Positions 1-5,645 of a stretch of 6,104 nt of DNA are shown piece by piece. The position numbers and the translations under genes were made by a program. The notes under the pieces were generated by a model that was given only the letters and a program-made list of their open reading frames with translations, ran no database searches and was not told the origin of the DNA. Position 1 is the stretch's first letter. Every line of letters starts with the position of its first letter. This DNA is from Halomonas sp. (GTDB lineage: Bacteria; Pseudomonadota; Gammaproteobacteria; Pseudomonadales; Halomonadaceae): the NCBI GenBank assembly GCA_007116835.1, contig SKHS01000064.1:1-6104 (forward strand), written 5' to 3'.

Positions 1-1098
1 GCCATGGCAATTGCCAACAATCCAGCACTGCTGATTGCTGATGAACCGACTACTGCACTCGATGTGACGGTACAACAAGACATTCTGGCGCTGTTGAAAG
101 AGCTACGCGATGAGTATGGGATGGGCGTTTTATTTATAAGCCATGACCTGAACTTAGTTCGCCGACACGCGGATCGCGTGTGTGTGATGTATCAAGGAAA
201 AGTGCAGGAAGCGGGCAGCGTTGCCGATGTCTTTAGCAACCCAACGAGCGACTACACCAAAGCATTGCTGGCAGCAGAACCGGAAGGCCGACCTGCTGCG
301 CCAGCCAATACCACGCCATTATTGACGGCACGCCAGCTGAGCGTAAGCTTTAAACGCCCTAAAACCGGCCTTTTTAAACGTCAACCCCCACCTTTTGAAG
401 CATTGAAGGCCACCGACTTAAGCATCGCACCCGGCGAAACCCTGGGCATTGTTGGGGAATCAGGCTCAGGCAAAACCACCCTTGCCTCGGCGATCATGCG
501 CTTGGTGCCTAGCCAAGGAGACGTTACCTTAGGTGACGCGACGTTAAGCCAGTTAACAGGCGATGCGCTACGTCGCCAACGGCACCGGCTGCAAATGGTA
601 TTCCAGGATCCTTACGGTGCTCTTTCACCACGTATGCCGGTCTTTGACATTATCAGCGAAGGCTTGTGCTTTCATTATCCCAAGCTATCATCTGCTGAAG
701 TCACTGAGCGGGTGCATAAAACGCTGCTAGAAGTCGGCTTACCTGACAGCTGTGCGGCGCGCTATCCCCATGAATTTTCTGGTGGACAGCGCCAGCGCAT
801 CGCCGTGGCACGCGCTATTATTTTAGAGCCTGAGCTACTCGTGCTTGATGAACCTACGTCAGCACTTGATCGAACCGTGCAAAAACAGCTGGTGACGCTA
901 CTGCGTGAGCTTCAGGCGCGCCGTCAGTTAAGCTATTTGTTTATTAGCCATGACCTTGCCGTCGTTCGCGCCATGGCACACAGAGTGATGGTGTTAAAAG
1001 ATGGTGAGGTTATCGAACAAGGGAGCTGTCTTGAGGTACTGTCTAACCCCCAGCATAGTTATACCAAGGCACTTATAGAAGCCGCCCACCTGCACTGA
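1..1098 (+). CDS. yejF: Yej-type peptide ABC transporter, fused double ATP-binding subunit (5' partial)
   Basis: Cytoplasmic ATPase that powers a binding-protein-dependent importer for peptides; in the family it works with YejA (binding protein) and YejB/YejE (permeases). The reading frame is open to base 1, so the ATG at 4 is internal and the true start lies upstream. Numbering from that Met, the tail of the first nucleotide-binding domain is present: Walker B LLIADEP with D13/E14, D-loop ALD, and switch His47. A linker (about 92-105) leads to a complete second domain: Walker A GESGSGKT (151-158), Q-loop Gln201 in MVFQDP, signature SGGQRQR (259-265), Walker B D282/E283 and switch His316. Both domains end in the (S)YTKAL motif typical of oligopeptide-type ATPases. 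YejF is usually about 530 residues, so roughly 165 are missing. The phrases MGVLFISHDL and SALDRTVQ resemble E. coli YejF more than DppD/DppF, which are single-domain proteins. The second domain looks intact and functional. The yejABE partners would lie to the left of the window. Confidence 0.9.
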   Translation, partial: AMAIANNPALLIADEPTTALDVTVQQDILALLKELRDEYGMGVLFISHDLNLVRRHADRVCVMYQGKVQEAGSVADVFSNPTSDYTKALLAAEPEGRPAAPANTTPLLTARQLSVSFKRPKTGLFKRQPPPFEALKATDLSIAPGETLGIVGESGSGKTTLASAIMRLVPSQGDVTLGDATLSQLTGDALRRQRHRLQMVFQDPYGALSPRMPVFDIISEGLCFHYPKLSSAEVTERVHKTLLEVGLPDSCAARYPHEFSGGQRQRIAVARAIILEPELLVLDEPTSALDRTVQKQLVTLLRELQARRQLSYLFISHDLAVVRAMAHRVMVLKDGEVIEQGSCLEVLSNPQHSYTKALIEAAHLH

Positions 1099-1167
1099 TG
1101 CTTTGCTAAACAGGTGTTTCTTGTATTGTCACGGTCAGAGATGCAGGGTGCTTTTTAACACAGCAAG

Positions 1168-1195
1168 ATAACGGTATAAAATTTGATGCCGTTAT
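1168..1195. repeat. Small hairpin (7-bp perfect inverted repeat) downstream of yejF
   Basis: ATAACGG (1168-1174) and CCGTTAT (1189-1195) are exact reverse complements around a 14-nt AT-rich loop. Read on the + strand it is followed by AAAAATG, not a T-run, so it is not a convincing intrinsic terminator for yejF. It could protect the 3' end of the yejF transcript or act as a second fold behind the minus-strand terminator. This is inference from structure only. Confidence 0.4.
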
Positions 1196-1234
1196 AAAAA
1201 TGCCCCTTTACCGTCGTTAGTCGGTGTCGGGGCA
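1196..1234 (-). terminator. Rho-independent terminator of the yafV-rsuA unit
   Basis: On the minus strand, 33 nt past the rsuA stop, TGCCCC (1234-1229) pairs with GGGGCA (1206-1201). An inner stem CACCG/CGGTA-type pairing extends the hairpin, and TTTTT (1200-1196) follows directly. Strong GC stem plus immediate T-run is the standard intrinsic terminator layout. On the + strand the same hairpin is followed by ACAAAA, so it would not terminate yejF transcripts efficiently. Confidence 0.8.
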
Positions 1235-1266
1235 ACAAAATACGCTACTATTTCTACGGTTGAATG

Positions 1267-1971
1267 CTAGAAACTGGCGACCTCTTCTGGGGTTAGCTCT
1301 CGCCACTCCCCTGGAGCTAGGTCATCTGGCAGCACAACGTCGCCAATTGAGTGGCGATGTAGCGAATTCACGTGATTACCTAAGGCGACAAACATGCGCT
1401 TCACCTGATGGTAACGCCCCTCGGTAATGGTCAGTTCCGCTTGCAAGGGAGTAATAAAGCGCAGCGTGGCGGGCTGGGTGGGTGTTTCTTCACCGTCTAG
1501 CATAATACCTTCCGCCGCCTGATTGATTGCCCACTGAGCAGCGTCTCCCTCCATGGGCTCAGCCAACTCAGCGATATAGACCTTGGCACAGCGATGACGC
1601 GGAGACGTGACACGGTGTGACCATTGGCCATCATCGGTGAGCAGCAGTAGACCGGTAGTGTCTACGTCCAGCCGCCCTACTGGCTGGAGCCGCTCGGCCT
1701 TGGGGAGATCGATTAGGTCAATGACACGCGGATAAAGCCCACGCCGAGCAGTACACTCGACATCTACCGGTTTGTGCATTATCAGGTAACGCAACCCTAC
1801 TAGTGCCAGCGTTTCCCCATTGAGTTTTATCTCATCATGTTCGGTATCTACTTGCGTAGCCGACTGCTTGATAAGCTCACCGTTTAGTGTCACTTCGCCA
1901 TTTTTTAGCGCACGCTTTGCTAAGCTACGTGTTAACGGGGTTGTCTCACTTAAAAAGCGATCAAGGCGCAT
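1267..1971 (-). CDS. rsuA: 16S rRNA pseudouridine(516) synthase
   Basis: Isomerises a single uridine (U516 in E. coli numbering) of 16S rRNA to pseudouridine during small-subunit assembly; cytoplasmic. At 234 residues it is close to the 231 of E. coli RsuA. An S4 RNA-binding domain occupies about residues 1-60 (MRLDRFLSE..., SLAKRALKNGEVTLNG). The catalytic domain follows, with the family motif GRLDVDTTGLLLLTDDG; the catalytic Asp is D102, the same number as in E. coli RsuA. Further family blocks are QWSHRVTSPRH, the EGRYHQVKRM motif and a C-terminal APGEWRELT. One difference is visible: the usual KPxG motif before the catalytic domain reads KPVD here (D70). The ATG at 1971 shares its A with the TAA stop of yafV (TAATG). 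An AGGAG lies 10 nt upstream inside yafV, so translation is probably coupled. RluB/E/F are relatives but are longer or diverge around the motif, so RsuA is the best fit. Confidence 0.93.
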   Translation of the reverse strand: MRLDRFLSETTPLTRSLAKRALKNGEVTLNGELIKQSATQVDTEHDEIKLNGETLALVGLRYLIMHKPVDVECTARRGLYPRVIDLIDLPKAERLQPVGRLDVDTTGLLLLTDDGQWSHRVTSPRHRCAKVYIAELAEPMEGDAAQWAINQAAEGIMLDGEETPTQPATLRFITPLQAELTITEGRYHQVKRMFVALGNHVNSLHRHSIGDVVLPDDLAPGEWRELTPEEVASF

Positions 1972-2786
1972 TATTGGCCGACTCCTGGCAGTAGCGAAAA
2001 GCGGTCGGCATCTTGCCAGGCAGGAAATTTTTCACGAAAAGCATCTAAGTCCGTTTTATCTAGCGTCCCCGTTTCAATAAACGGAGCGTTTTCAGGATGG
2101 TCGATCAGCGGTTCCCCTTTGAAATCGACCAGCATAGAGTCGCCGCTGTAGGCGAGCCCTTTGGCATCTTCACCGACGCGGTTAACCCCTACGACGTACG
2201 CTAGGTTTTCCACCGCTCGCGCTTGTAACAGCGTGCGCCATGGTTGGCGTCGGGGTGCGGGCCAATTCGCCACACACAACATCGCATCATACTCGAAATG
2301 CTCACCTTCTGCTGGCTGTTGGCGCATCCATACGGGAAATCTCAGGTCATAACACACGCTCAGCATTAGCTTAAAGCCTTTGAGCTCAACAATTTTCCGG
2401 CTGCTACCCATGCCGTAGCGCTCATGTTCTCCGGCCATACGAAACAAATGACGCTTATCATAGTACTCCAGGTTCCCGTCAGGAGTAGCCCATACCATAC
2501 GGTTGAAGTACTCACCCTGATCTATAATCGCGACGCTGCCAGTGATTACACAGCCCCTCGCTTTTGCCTGAGCCTGCAACCAGGCAACGCTCTGGCTTGC
2601 TGCCATGGGCTGGGCCATTTCCCGTGAATTCATAGTAAAGCCAGTGGCAAACATTTCTGGCAACACAATCAAATCGGTCTCGCGACTATCTAAATCACCT
2701 AATAGTTGTTCAAGATGCGCGTGGTTGGCTTGGGGATCTTCCCAGCGCAGATCGCACTGTACCAGGCTCGTTTTCAGTTGGCTCAT
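1971..2786 (-). CDS. yafV: Omega-amidase / carbon-nitrogen hydrolase, nitrilase superfamily (YafV type)
   Basis: Predicted cytoplasmic C-N hydrolase; the characterised YafV/Nit2 group hydrolyses alpha-ketoglutaramate or ketosuccinamate to the 2-oxo acid plus ammonia, closing the glutamine transamination and methionine salvage cycles. The protein is 271 residues from the ATG at 2786. The superfamily Glu-Lys-Cys triad is visible: E44 in LIVLPEMFATGF, K111 in YYDKRHLFRMAGEH, and C145 in LSVCYDLRFPVW. The KRHLF..AGEH and GY/NRVGED blocks are typical of the YafV subgroup rather than true nitrilases or N-carbamoyl hydrolases. A longer frame with a start at 2819 exists, but its extra 11 residues (MTNTLMQRRRG) lie over the ribosome site and promoter region. 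The 2786 start has an excellent AAAGGAG site, and MSQLKTSLVQCDLRWEDP is the expected N-terminus. It overlaps rsuA by 1 bp. The exact substrate is inferred from family only. Confidence 0.9.
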   Translation of the reverse strand: MSQLKTSLVQCDLRWEDPQANHAHLEQLLGDLDSRETDLIVLPEMFATGFTMNSREMAQPMAASQSVAWLQAQAKARGCVITGSVAIIDQGEYFNRMVWATPDGNLEYYDKRHLFRMAGEHERYGMGSSRKIVELKGFKLMLSVCYDLRFPVWMRQQPAEGEHFEYDAMLCVANWPAPRRQPWRTLLQARAVENLAYVVGVNRVGEDAKGLAYSGDSMLVDFKGEPLIDHPENAPFIETGTLDKTDLDAFREKFPAWQDADRFSLLPGVGQ

Positions 2787-2858
2787 GCCACGTCTCCTTT
2801 GCATCAGTGTATTCGTCAATTATGTGCTAGATTAACATTTTTAATTAATGAGGCTGCT
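2787..2858. promoter_or_regulatory. Divergent yafV / rarD promoter region
   Basis: This 72-bp AT-rich spacer must hold the promoters of both divergent genes. For yafV (minus) CATAAT at 2824-2819 is a 5/6 match to a sigma-70 -10 box and would give a leader of about 25 nt; the -35 (TTAATT, 18-bp spacing, near 2848-2843) is weak. For rarD (plus) TG-C-TAGATT at 2825-2833 resembles an extended -10 without a clear -35, giving a leader of about 19 nt. The two -10 boxes are adjacent on opposite strands. An eight-base palindrome TTAATTAA sits at 2841-2848. The rarD ribosome site GAGG is at 2850-2853. The assignments are from eye only. Confidence 0.4.
2794..2800 (-). promoter_or_regulatory. Ribosome binding site that fixes the yafV start
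   Basis: AAAGGAG on the minus strand with a 7-nt spacer to the ATG at 2786-2784. It argues strongly for this start over the upstream in-frame ATG at 2819, which has no comparable site. Confidence 0.8.
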
Positions 2859-3767
2859 ATGCTTTTACCCGCATCAAGGGACCCTGAAGCGGTCAAGGGC
2901 GTCATGTTCGGCTTAACCGCCTACACGATGTGGGGCTGCTTCCCGCTCTTTTTCGCCCTATTTGAAGGCGTTCCCGCCTTTGAGGTCTTGACTCACCGGA
3001 TTTTGTGGTCGTGCCTGTTTTTGGTGGGTCTAATCAGCCTTCTACGCCGATGGCAGCCGGTAGTCGCAGCACTTGTTGAGCCTAAACGTTTGGGACGCGT
3101 ACTCGCCTGCGCTTTGCTGATTGCGTTTAACTGGGGTCTGTACATTTACGCTGTCGAAAGCAAGCAGGTGTTACAAGCCAGTCTAGGCTATTTTTTAACC
3201 CCGCTGGTCAACGTGGCCCTGGGAATGCTGGTGCTGCGTGAAGTGATGGCACGTCTTCAGCTAGTTGCCCTTGGCTTGGCAAGCTTAGCCATTGCCATAC
3301 AGTTTGCCATACTCGGCGAGCTACCCTGGATTAGTCTGCTATTGGCACTTAGCTTTGGCAGCTATGGGCTGTTTCGTAAGCAAGTCCCGCTTGATGGCCT
3401 GTCGGGCCTGTTTGTGGAAACCTTGCTACTGTTTCCCTTGGCATTGATGGCGCTCACGTGGCTAAGTTGGCAGGGAGAGTCCCACTTTATCCATGATGTG
3501 CCGATGAGCGCCCTGTTAATCGTCAGCGGTGTGCTAACAGCACTGCCGCTGATGGCCTTTGCCGGTGCCGCGAGACGTTTACGTCTCGCCACACTCGGTT
3601 TTTTAATGTACATCAACCCCAGTATCCAATTTCTAATTGCGATCATCATTTTTGGCGAGCCACTGGGCATTGTTCAGCTGGCAACCTTTGTGATGATTTG
3701 GACAGGCTTAGCGCTATATTCGTGGTCTTCTTGGCGATCACGCCCGCGCCAAACGACAGCCCTCTGA
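2859..3767 (+). CDS. rarD: RarD-type EamA/DMT-family permease
   Basis: Inner-membrane protein of the drug/metabolite transporter superfamily; RarD proteins are named from a chloramphenicol-sensitivity annotation, but their physiological substrate is not established. The protein is 302 residues (E. coli RarD is 296) with about ten hydrophobic helices, roughly at 14-35, 48-62, 82-99, 108-126, 132-152, 157-171, 183-203, 215-238, 245-264 and 271-288. RarD-specific blocks are seen in order: AYTMWGCFPLFF, EVLTHRILWS (45-51), NWGLYIYAV, ASLGYFLTPLVN, SYGLFRKQ, VETLLLFP, LTALPLMAFAGAARRLRLATLGFLMYINPS. The reading frame is open further upstream to 2706, but that part runs antisense through the yafV start and its ribosome site. 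The ATG at 2859 has GAGG five nt upstream and yields the expected N-terminus. The last 30 bp overlap the 3' end of the opposing chemoreceptor gene. Confidence 0.92.
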   Translation: MLLPASRDPEAVKGVMFGLTAYTMWGCFPLFFALFEGVPAFEVLTHRILWSCLFLVGLISLLRRWQPVVAALVEPKRLGRVLACALLIAFNWGLYIYAVESKQVLQASLGYFLTPLVNVALGMLVLREVMARLQLVALGLASLAIAIQFAILGELPWISLLLALSFGSYGLFRKQVPLDGLSGLFVETLLLFPLALMALTWLSWQGESHFIHDVPMSALLIVSGVLTALPLMAFAGAARRLRLATLGFLMYINPSIQFLIAIIIFGEPLGIVQLATFVMIWTGLALYSWSSWRSRPRQTTAL

Positions 3768-5405
3768 GGCTGGAGCCTGCTGTTGTTGCTGTTGTTGCTT
3801 CTCAATGGCCATCAGCGGGGTCTGGCTGGCTTTTTCAGGCTGGTAGCCCACGCGAAACCCGCCCCAATGCCTGCCATTAATATAAATTGGCACCGAAAGA
3901 TCATGCATGATCTCGCCAGTGTCGCGTTTGTAGGTCTGCAGCAGCAAGGGTTGCTCATGAGCGCCACAACGGCTACCAGTGGGATCGTCAAAGATACGCT
4001 TACTTCGGCAATACGCTAGGTCGTGTTTATAATCACCGGTAGGCACGCGGCTAACAGCAGCGTTATGGGTAGGCACATAGCCGTTGCGATCACAGGCAAT
4101 GGCATAGCTCAGGCCGTGCTCTGTTAGCAAAGGCTCCTGCAAGCCGGGTAGCTGTTGGTCGGTGAATGCATCGAAACCAGTGTGGTAAAGCGGCGGCTGT
4201 GTTCCTGGCATGGTCACGTAATCAGGCTGAAACAGCGCTGTTTCTGACAATTCGCCTGTGGCGATAGCTTTTTCAAATCGTTTTCCGATCCGGTCAGCAA
4301 CTTGGCGCGCCACACTAAAAACGTGTTGATGACGCCCCTGAAGGCGCTGCTGTGCCAACTCGCCATCCACTCCTTCAGCGGCTTCCATTAAGGCGCGTGC
4401 TTGTTGGGCTAAATCGTGCATATCGCGGTTGCCCTCATCTACGTCATCTTCAAGCTGGCGTAAGCTATCGGCAACCGTTTGGCTATGCGCTTTCGTACTT
4501 TCCATTGCTTCTGCGACACTGGTAATTTCCTGCTCGACGTTATCGAACTGCCCAGTAATAGTGGCTAGGCTAACGCCAACCTGCTGCATTCCTTGGGAAC
4601 GCTCTCGGATACGGTTCATCAACGTTCCCATAGTGCTAACCACACTCTGACCACTTTGATGCATATCTTTTACCAGCTCATCAACACTTTGGGTCGCCGT
4701 CGATGTTTTTAGTGCTAAATTGCGCACTTCTCCTGCCACAACGGCAAAGCCTCGCCCATGCTCTCCGGCTCGTGCTGCCTCAATGGAAGCGTTGAGTGAT
4801 AACAGGTGGGTTTGTTCGGCAATATCCTCAATCATCGAGGTGACATTACGCACGCGCTCGATTTTATCGTTTAATGCAGTCAGCATCTCAAGTGCCTGGT
4901 CAGAGCGCTCCGCAACATCACTCATATCGCTGATAATATCAGCCAACTCAGCATGATTGTGATGACTTGCCTGGCGAGCACTCTCGGCAAGTGCTGCCAC
5001 CTGGGACGCACTGGCACTTACCTGCATAATGGCCGCATTAATAGCACTGGTACTGGAGGAAGCGTCGCTGGCCATGGTCTCCTGCTTGGCAAGGCGGTGG
5101 GCCATCAGATCGGCATAGTGCGACACTTCTGCCGACGCAATGGCGGTGCTGCTGGCGCGGTTCATCAGCCGATAAGCCATGGCGCGCAGCGATCCATAGT
5201 CACGCATGGCTTTGACACCGTGAATAGGTCTCATCAATCGTGCTTGATCTGCCGCATAGACCGCGTTGAGTGCCTGGAGCATCAAATTCGCCCCAACCAA
5301 GCTAGCCAGAAGTAGCGCAAGGTAAGCAAGCGCACCAGATTGAGAAATCATCCAGGCGGAAACGCCTAGCACTGCCAGAGACACTAACAGCCGAAGTAGT
5401 TGCAT
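3738..5405 (-). CDS. Methyl-accepting chemotaxis protein with N-terminal membrane hairpin and C-terminal sensor-like domain
   Basis: Chemoreceptor that would control CheA through CheW; 555 residues from the ATG at 5405. Two hydrophobic helices (about 6-20 and 25-46) are joined by only a few residues, so there is no periplasmic ligand domain, and no clear HAMP follows. The signalling coiled coil runs about 100-345. Its hairpin tip reads IEDIAEQTHLLSLNASIEAARAGE (192-215, with E209 and R212), followed by HGRGFAVVAGEVRNLA. After it comes a soluble region (about 366-525) with HNAAVSRVPTGD, KRIFDDPTGSRC, LLLQTYKRDTGEIMHDLSVPIYINGRHWGGFRVGY (ends at 521). This resembles the Cache/PAS-like tail found on a subset of receptors, and I infer it is the sensory module. 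A seven-Gln run (537-543) precedes a short tail without the NWETF-type CheR/CheB docking peptide. The frame extends to a TTG at 5450, but the ATG starts right before the first helix and has an AAGAG site 9 nt upstream. The ligand is unknown. Confidence 0.92.
   Translation of the reverse strand: MQLLRLLVSLAVLGVSAWMISQSGALAYLALLLASLVGANLMLQALNAVYAADQARLMRPIHGVKAMRDYGSLRAMAYRLMNRASSTAIASAEVSHYADLMAHRLAKQETMASDASSSTSAINAAIMQVSASASQVAALAESARQASHHNHAELADIISDMSDVAERSDQALEMLTALNDKIERVRNVTSMIEDIAEQTHLLSLNASIEAARAGEHGRGFAVVAGEVRNLALKTSTATQSVDELVKDMHQSGQSVVSTMGTLMNRIRERSQGMQQVGVSLATITGQFDNVEQEITSVAEAMESTKAHSQTVADSLRQLEDDVDEGNRDMHDLAQQARALMEAAEGVDGELAQQRLQGRHQHVFSVARQVADRIGKRFEKAIATGELSETALFQPDYVTMPGTQPPLYHTGFDAFTDQQLPGLQEPLLTEHGLSYAIACDRNGYVPTHNAAVSRVPTGDYKHDLAYCRSKRIFDDPTGSRCGAHEQPLLLQTYKRDTGEIMHDLSVPIYINGRHWGGFRVGYQPEKASQTPLMAIEKQQQQQQQAPASEGCRLARA
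3777..3797 (-). repeat. Seven-codon glutamine run (CAA/CAG repeat) in the chemoreceptor
   Basis: Seven consecutive Gln codons (mixed CAA and CAG; CTG/TTG on the + strand) encode residues 537-543 near the receptor C-terminus, just after the sensor-like domain and 36 bp from the stop. The mix of codons makes it an imperfect trinucleotide repeat. It may be a flexible linker or length-variable tract. Confidence 0.85.
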
Positions 5406-5645
5406 GTAGGGATACTCTTTTTTATTTGGCGTTATTGAGCAGTGAGTCAATAGTGACTGAAGGAGCCAGTCGCCACTTGCTAATCAGCTTAACGGGTTAT
5501 GCTAATGAATGAAGTAGCACTTTCGGGGGAGAAAACCCTGTCTTTTATGAGGATAGGTGTAAAAGCAAGGCCGTTAGTCGCCATACAACGCGTTAAACTG
5601 GGGGCTGCAAATATTTTAAGAAGATGAGGCTGACGCCAGGAGCTT
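5406..5645. promoter_or_regulatory. Divergent spacer between the chemoreceptor and sulP genes
   Basis: 240 bp that must contain both promoters; none is convincing by eye. On the minus strand TTGACT (5450-5445) is a good -35-like hexamer, but the only -10-like sequence 18 bp on (AATAAA) would start transcription almost on the ribosome site. I do not see a flagellar sigma-28 promoter (TAAA, 15 bp, GCCGATAA). Two overlapping 5-bp dyads lie here: ATTGA/TCAAT (5434-5451) and AGTCA/TGACT (5445-5458); they share bases. On the + strand GGG-GAGAAAA-CCC (near 5526-5538) followed by TGTCTTTT is a weak hairpin. A 40-codon frame (5505-5627) and a 9-codon frame (5624-5653) lead into sulP; neither is supported as a gene. 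Confidence 0.35.
5638..5642 (+). promoter_or_regulatory. Closely spaced ribosome binding site of sulP
   Basis: AGGAG lies only 3 nt from the ATG at 5646, tighter than the usual 5-9 nt. A second purine-rich stretch, GAGG, sits further up near 5626-5629. The protein N-terminus matches the SulP family at this ATG, so the start is kept despite the tight spacing; translation efficiency may be reduced. Confidence 0.6.

Noticed and set aside
1224..1427. 67-codon + strand frame over the rsuA 3' end
   Set aside because: It begins in the terminator hairpin, lies antisense to rsuA and has no similarity that I recognise.
2787..2819. Upstream start of yafV at 2819
   Set aside because: The added residues cover the AAAGGAG site and carry no family similarity; the 2786 start is far better supported.
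2706..2858. N-terminal extension of rarD to an ATG at 2706
   Set aside because: It runs antisense over the start, ribosome site and promoter of yafV and adds about 51 residues absent from the RarD family; the ATG at 2859 has its own ribosome site.
3362..3670. 102-codon minus-strand frame inside rarD
   Set aside because: Antisense shadow of a conserved membrane protein gene; composition is typical of a reverse reading of hydrophobic codons.
3757..3772. CAGCC/GGCTG hairpin as a rarD terminator
   Set aside because: The stem has only 5 bp and no true T-run follows, only the TTG/CTG repeat; kept as a note in the overlap finding, not as a feature.
4429..5315. Several + strand open frames of 73-120 codons within the chemoreceptor gene
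   Set aside because: They are antisense shadows of the well-supported receptor frame, with no ribosome sites or recognisable domains.
5406..5450. Upstream TTG start of the chemoreceptor at 5450
   Set aside because: It is a rare start codon without a ribosome site and would put a charged, non-conserved stretch before the first membrane helix; the ATG at 5405 fits better.
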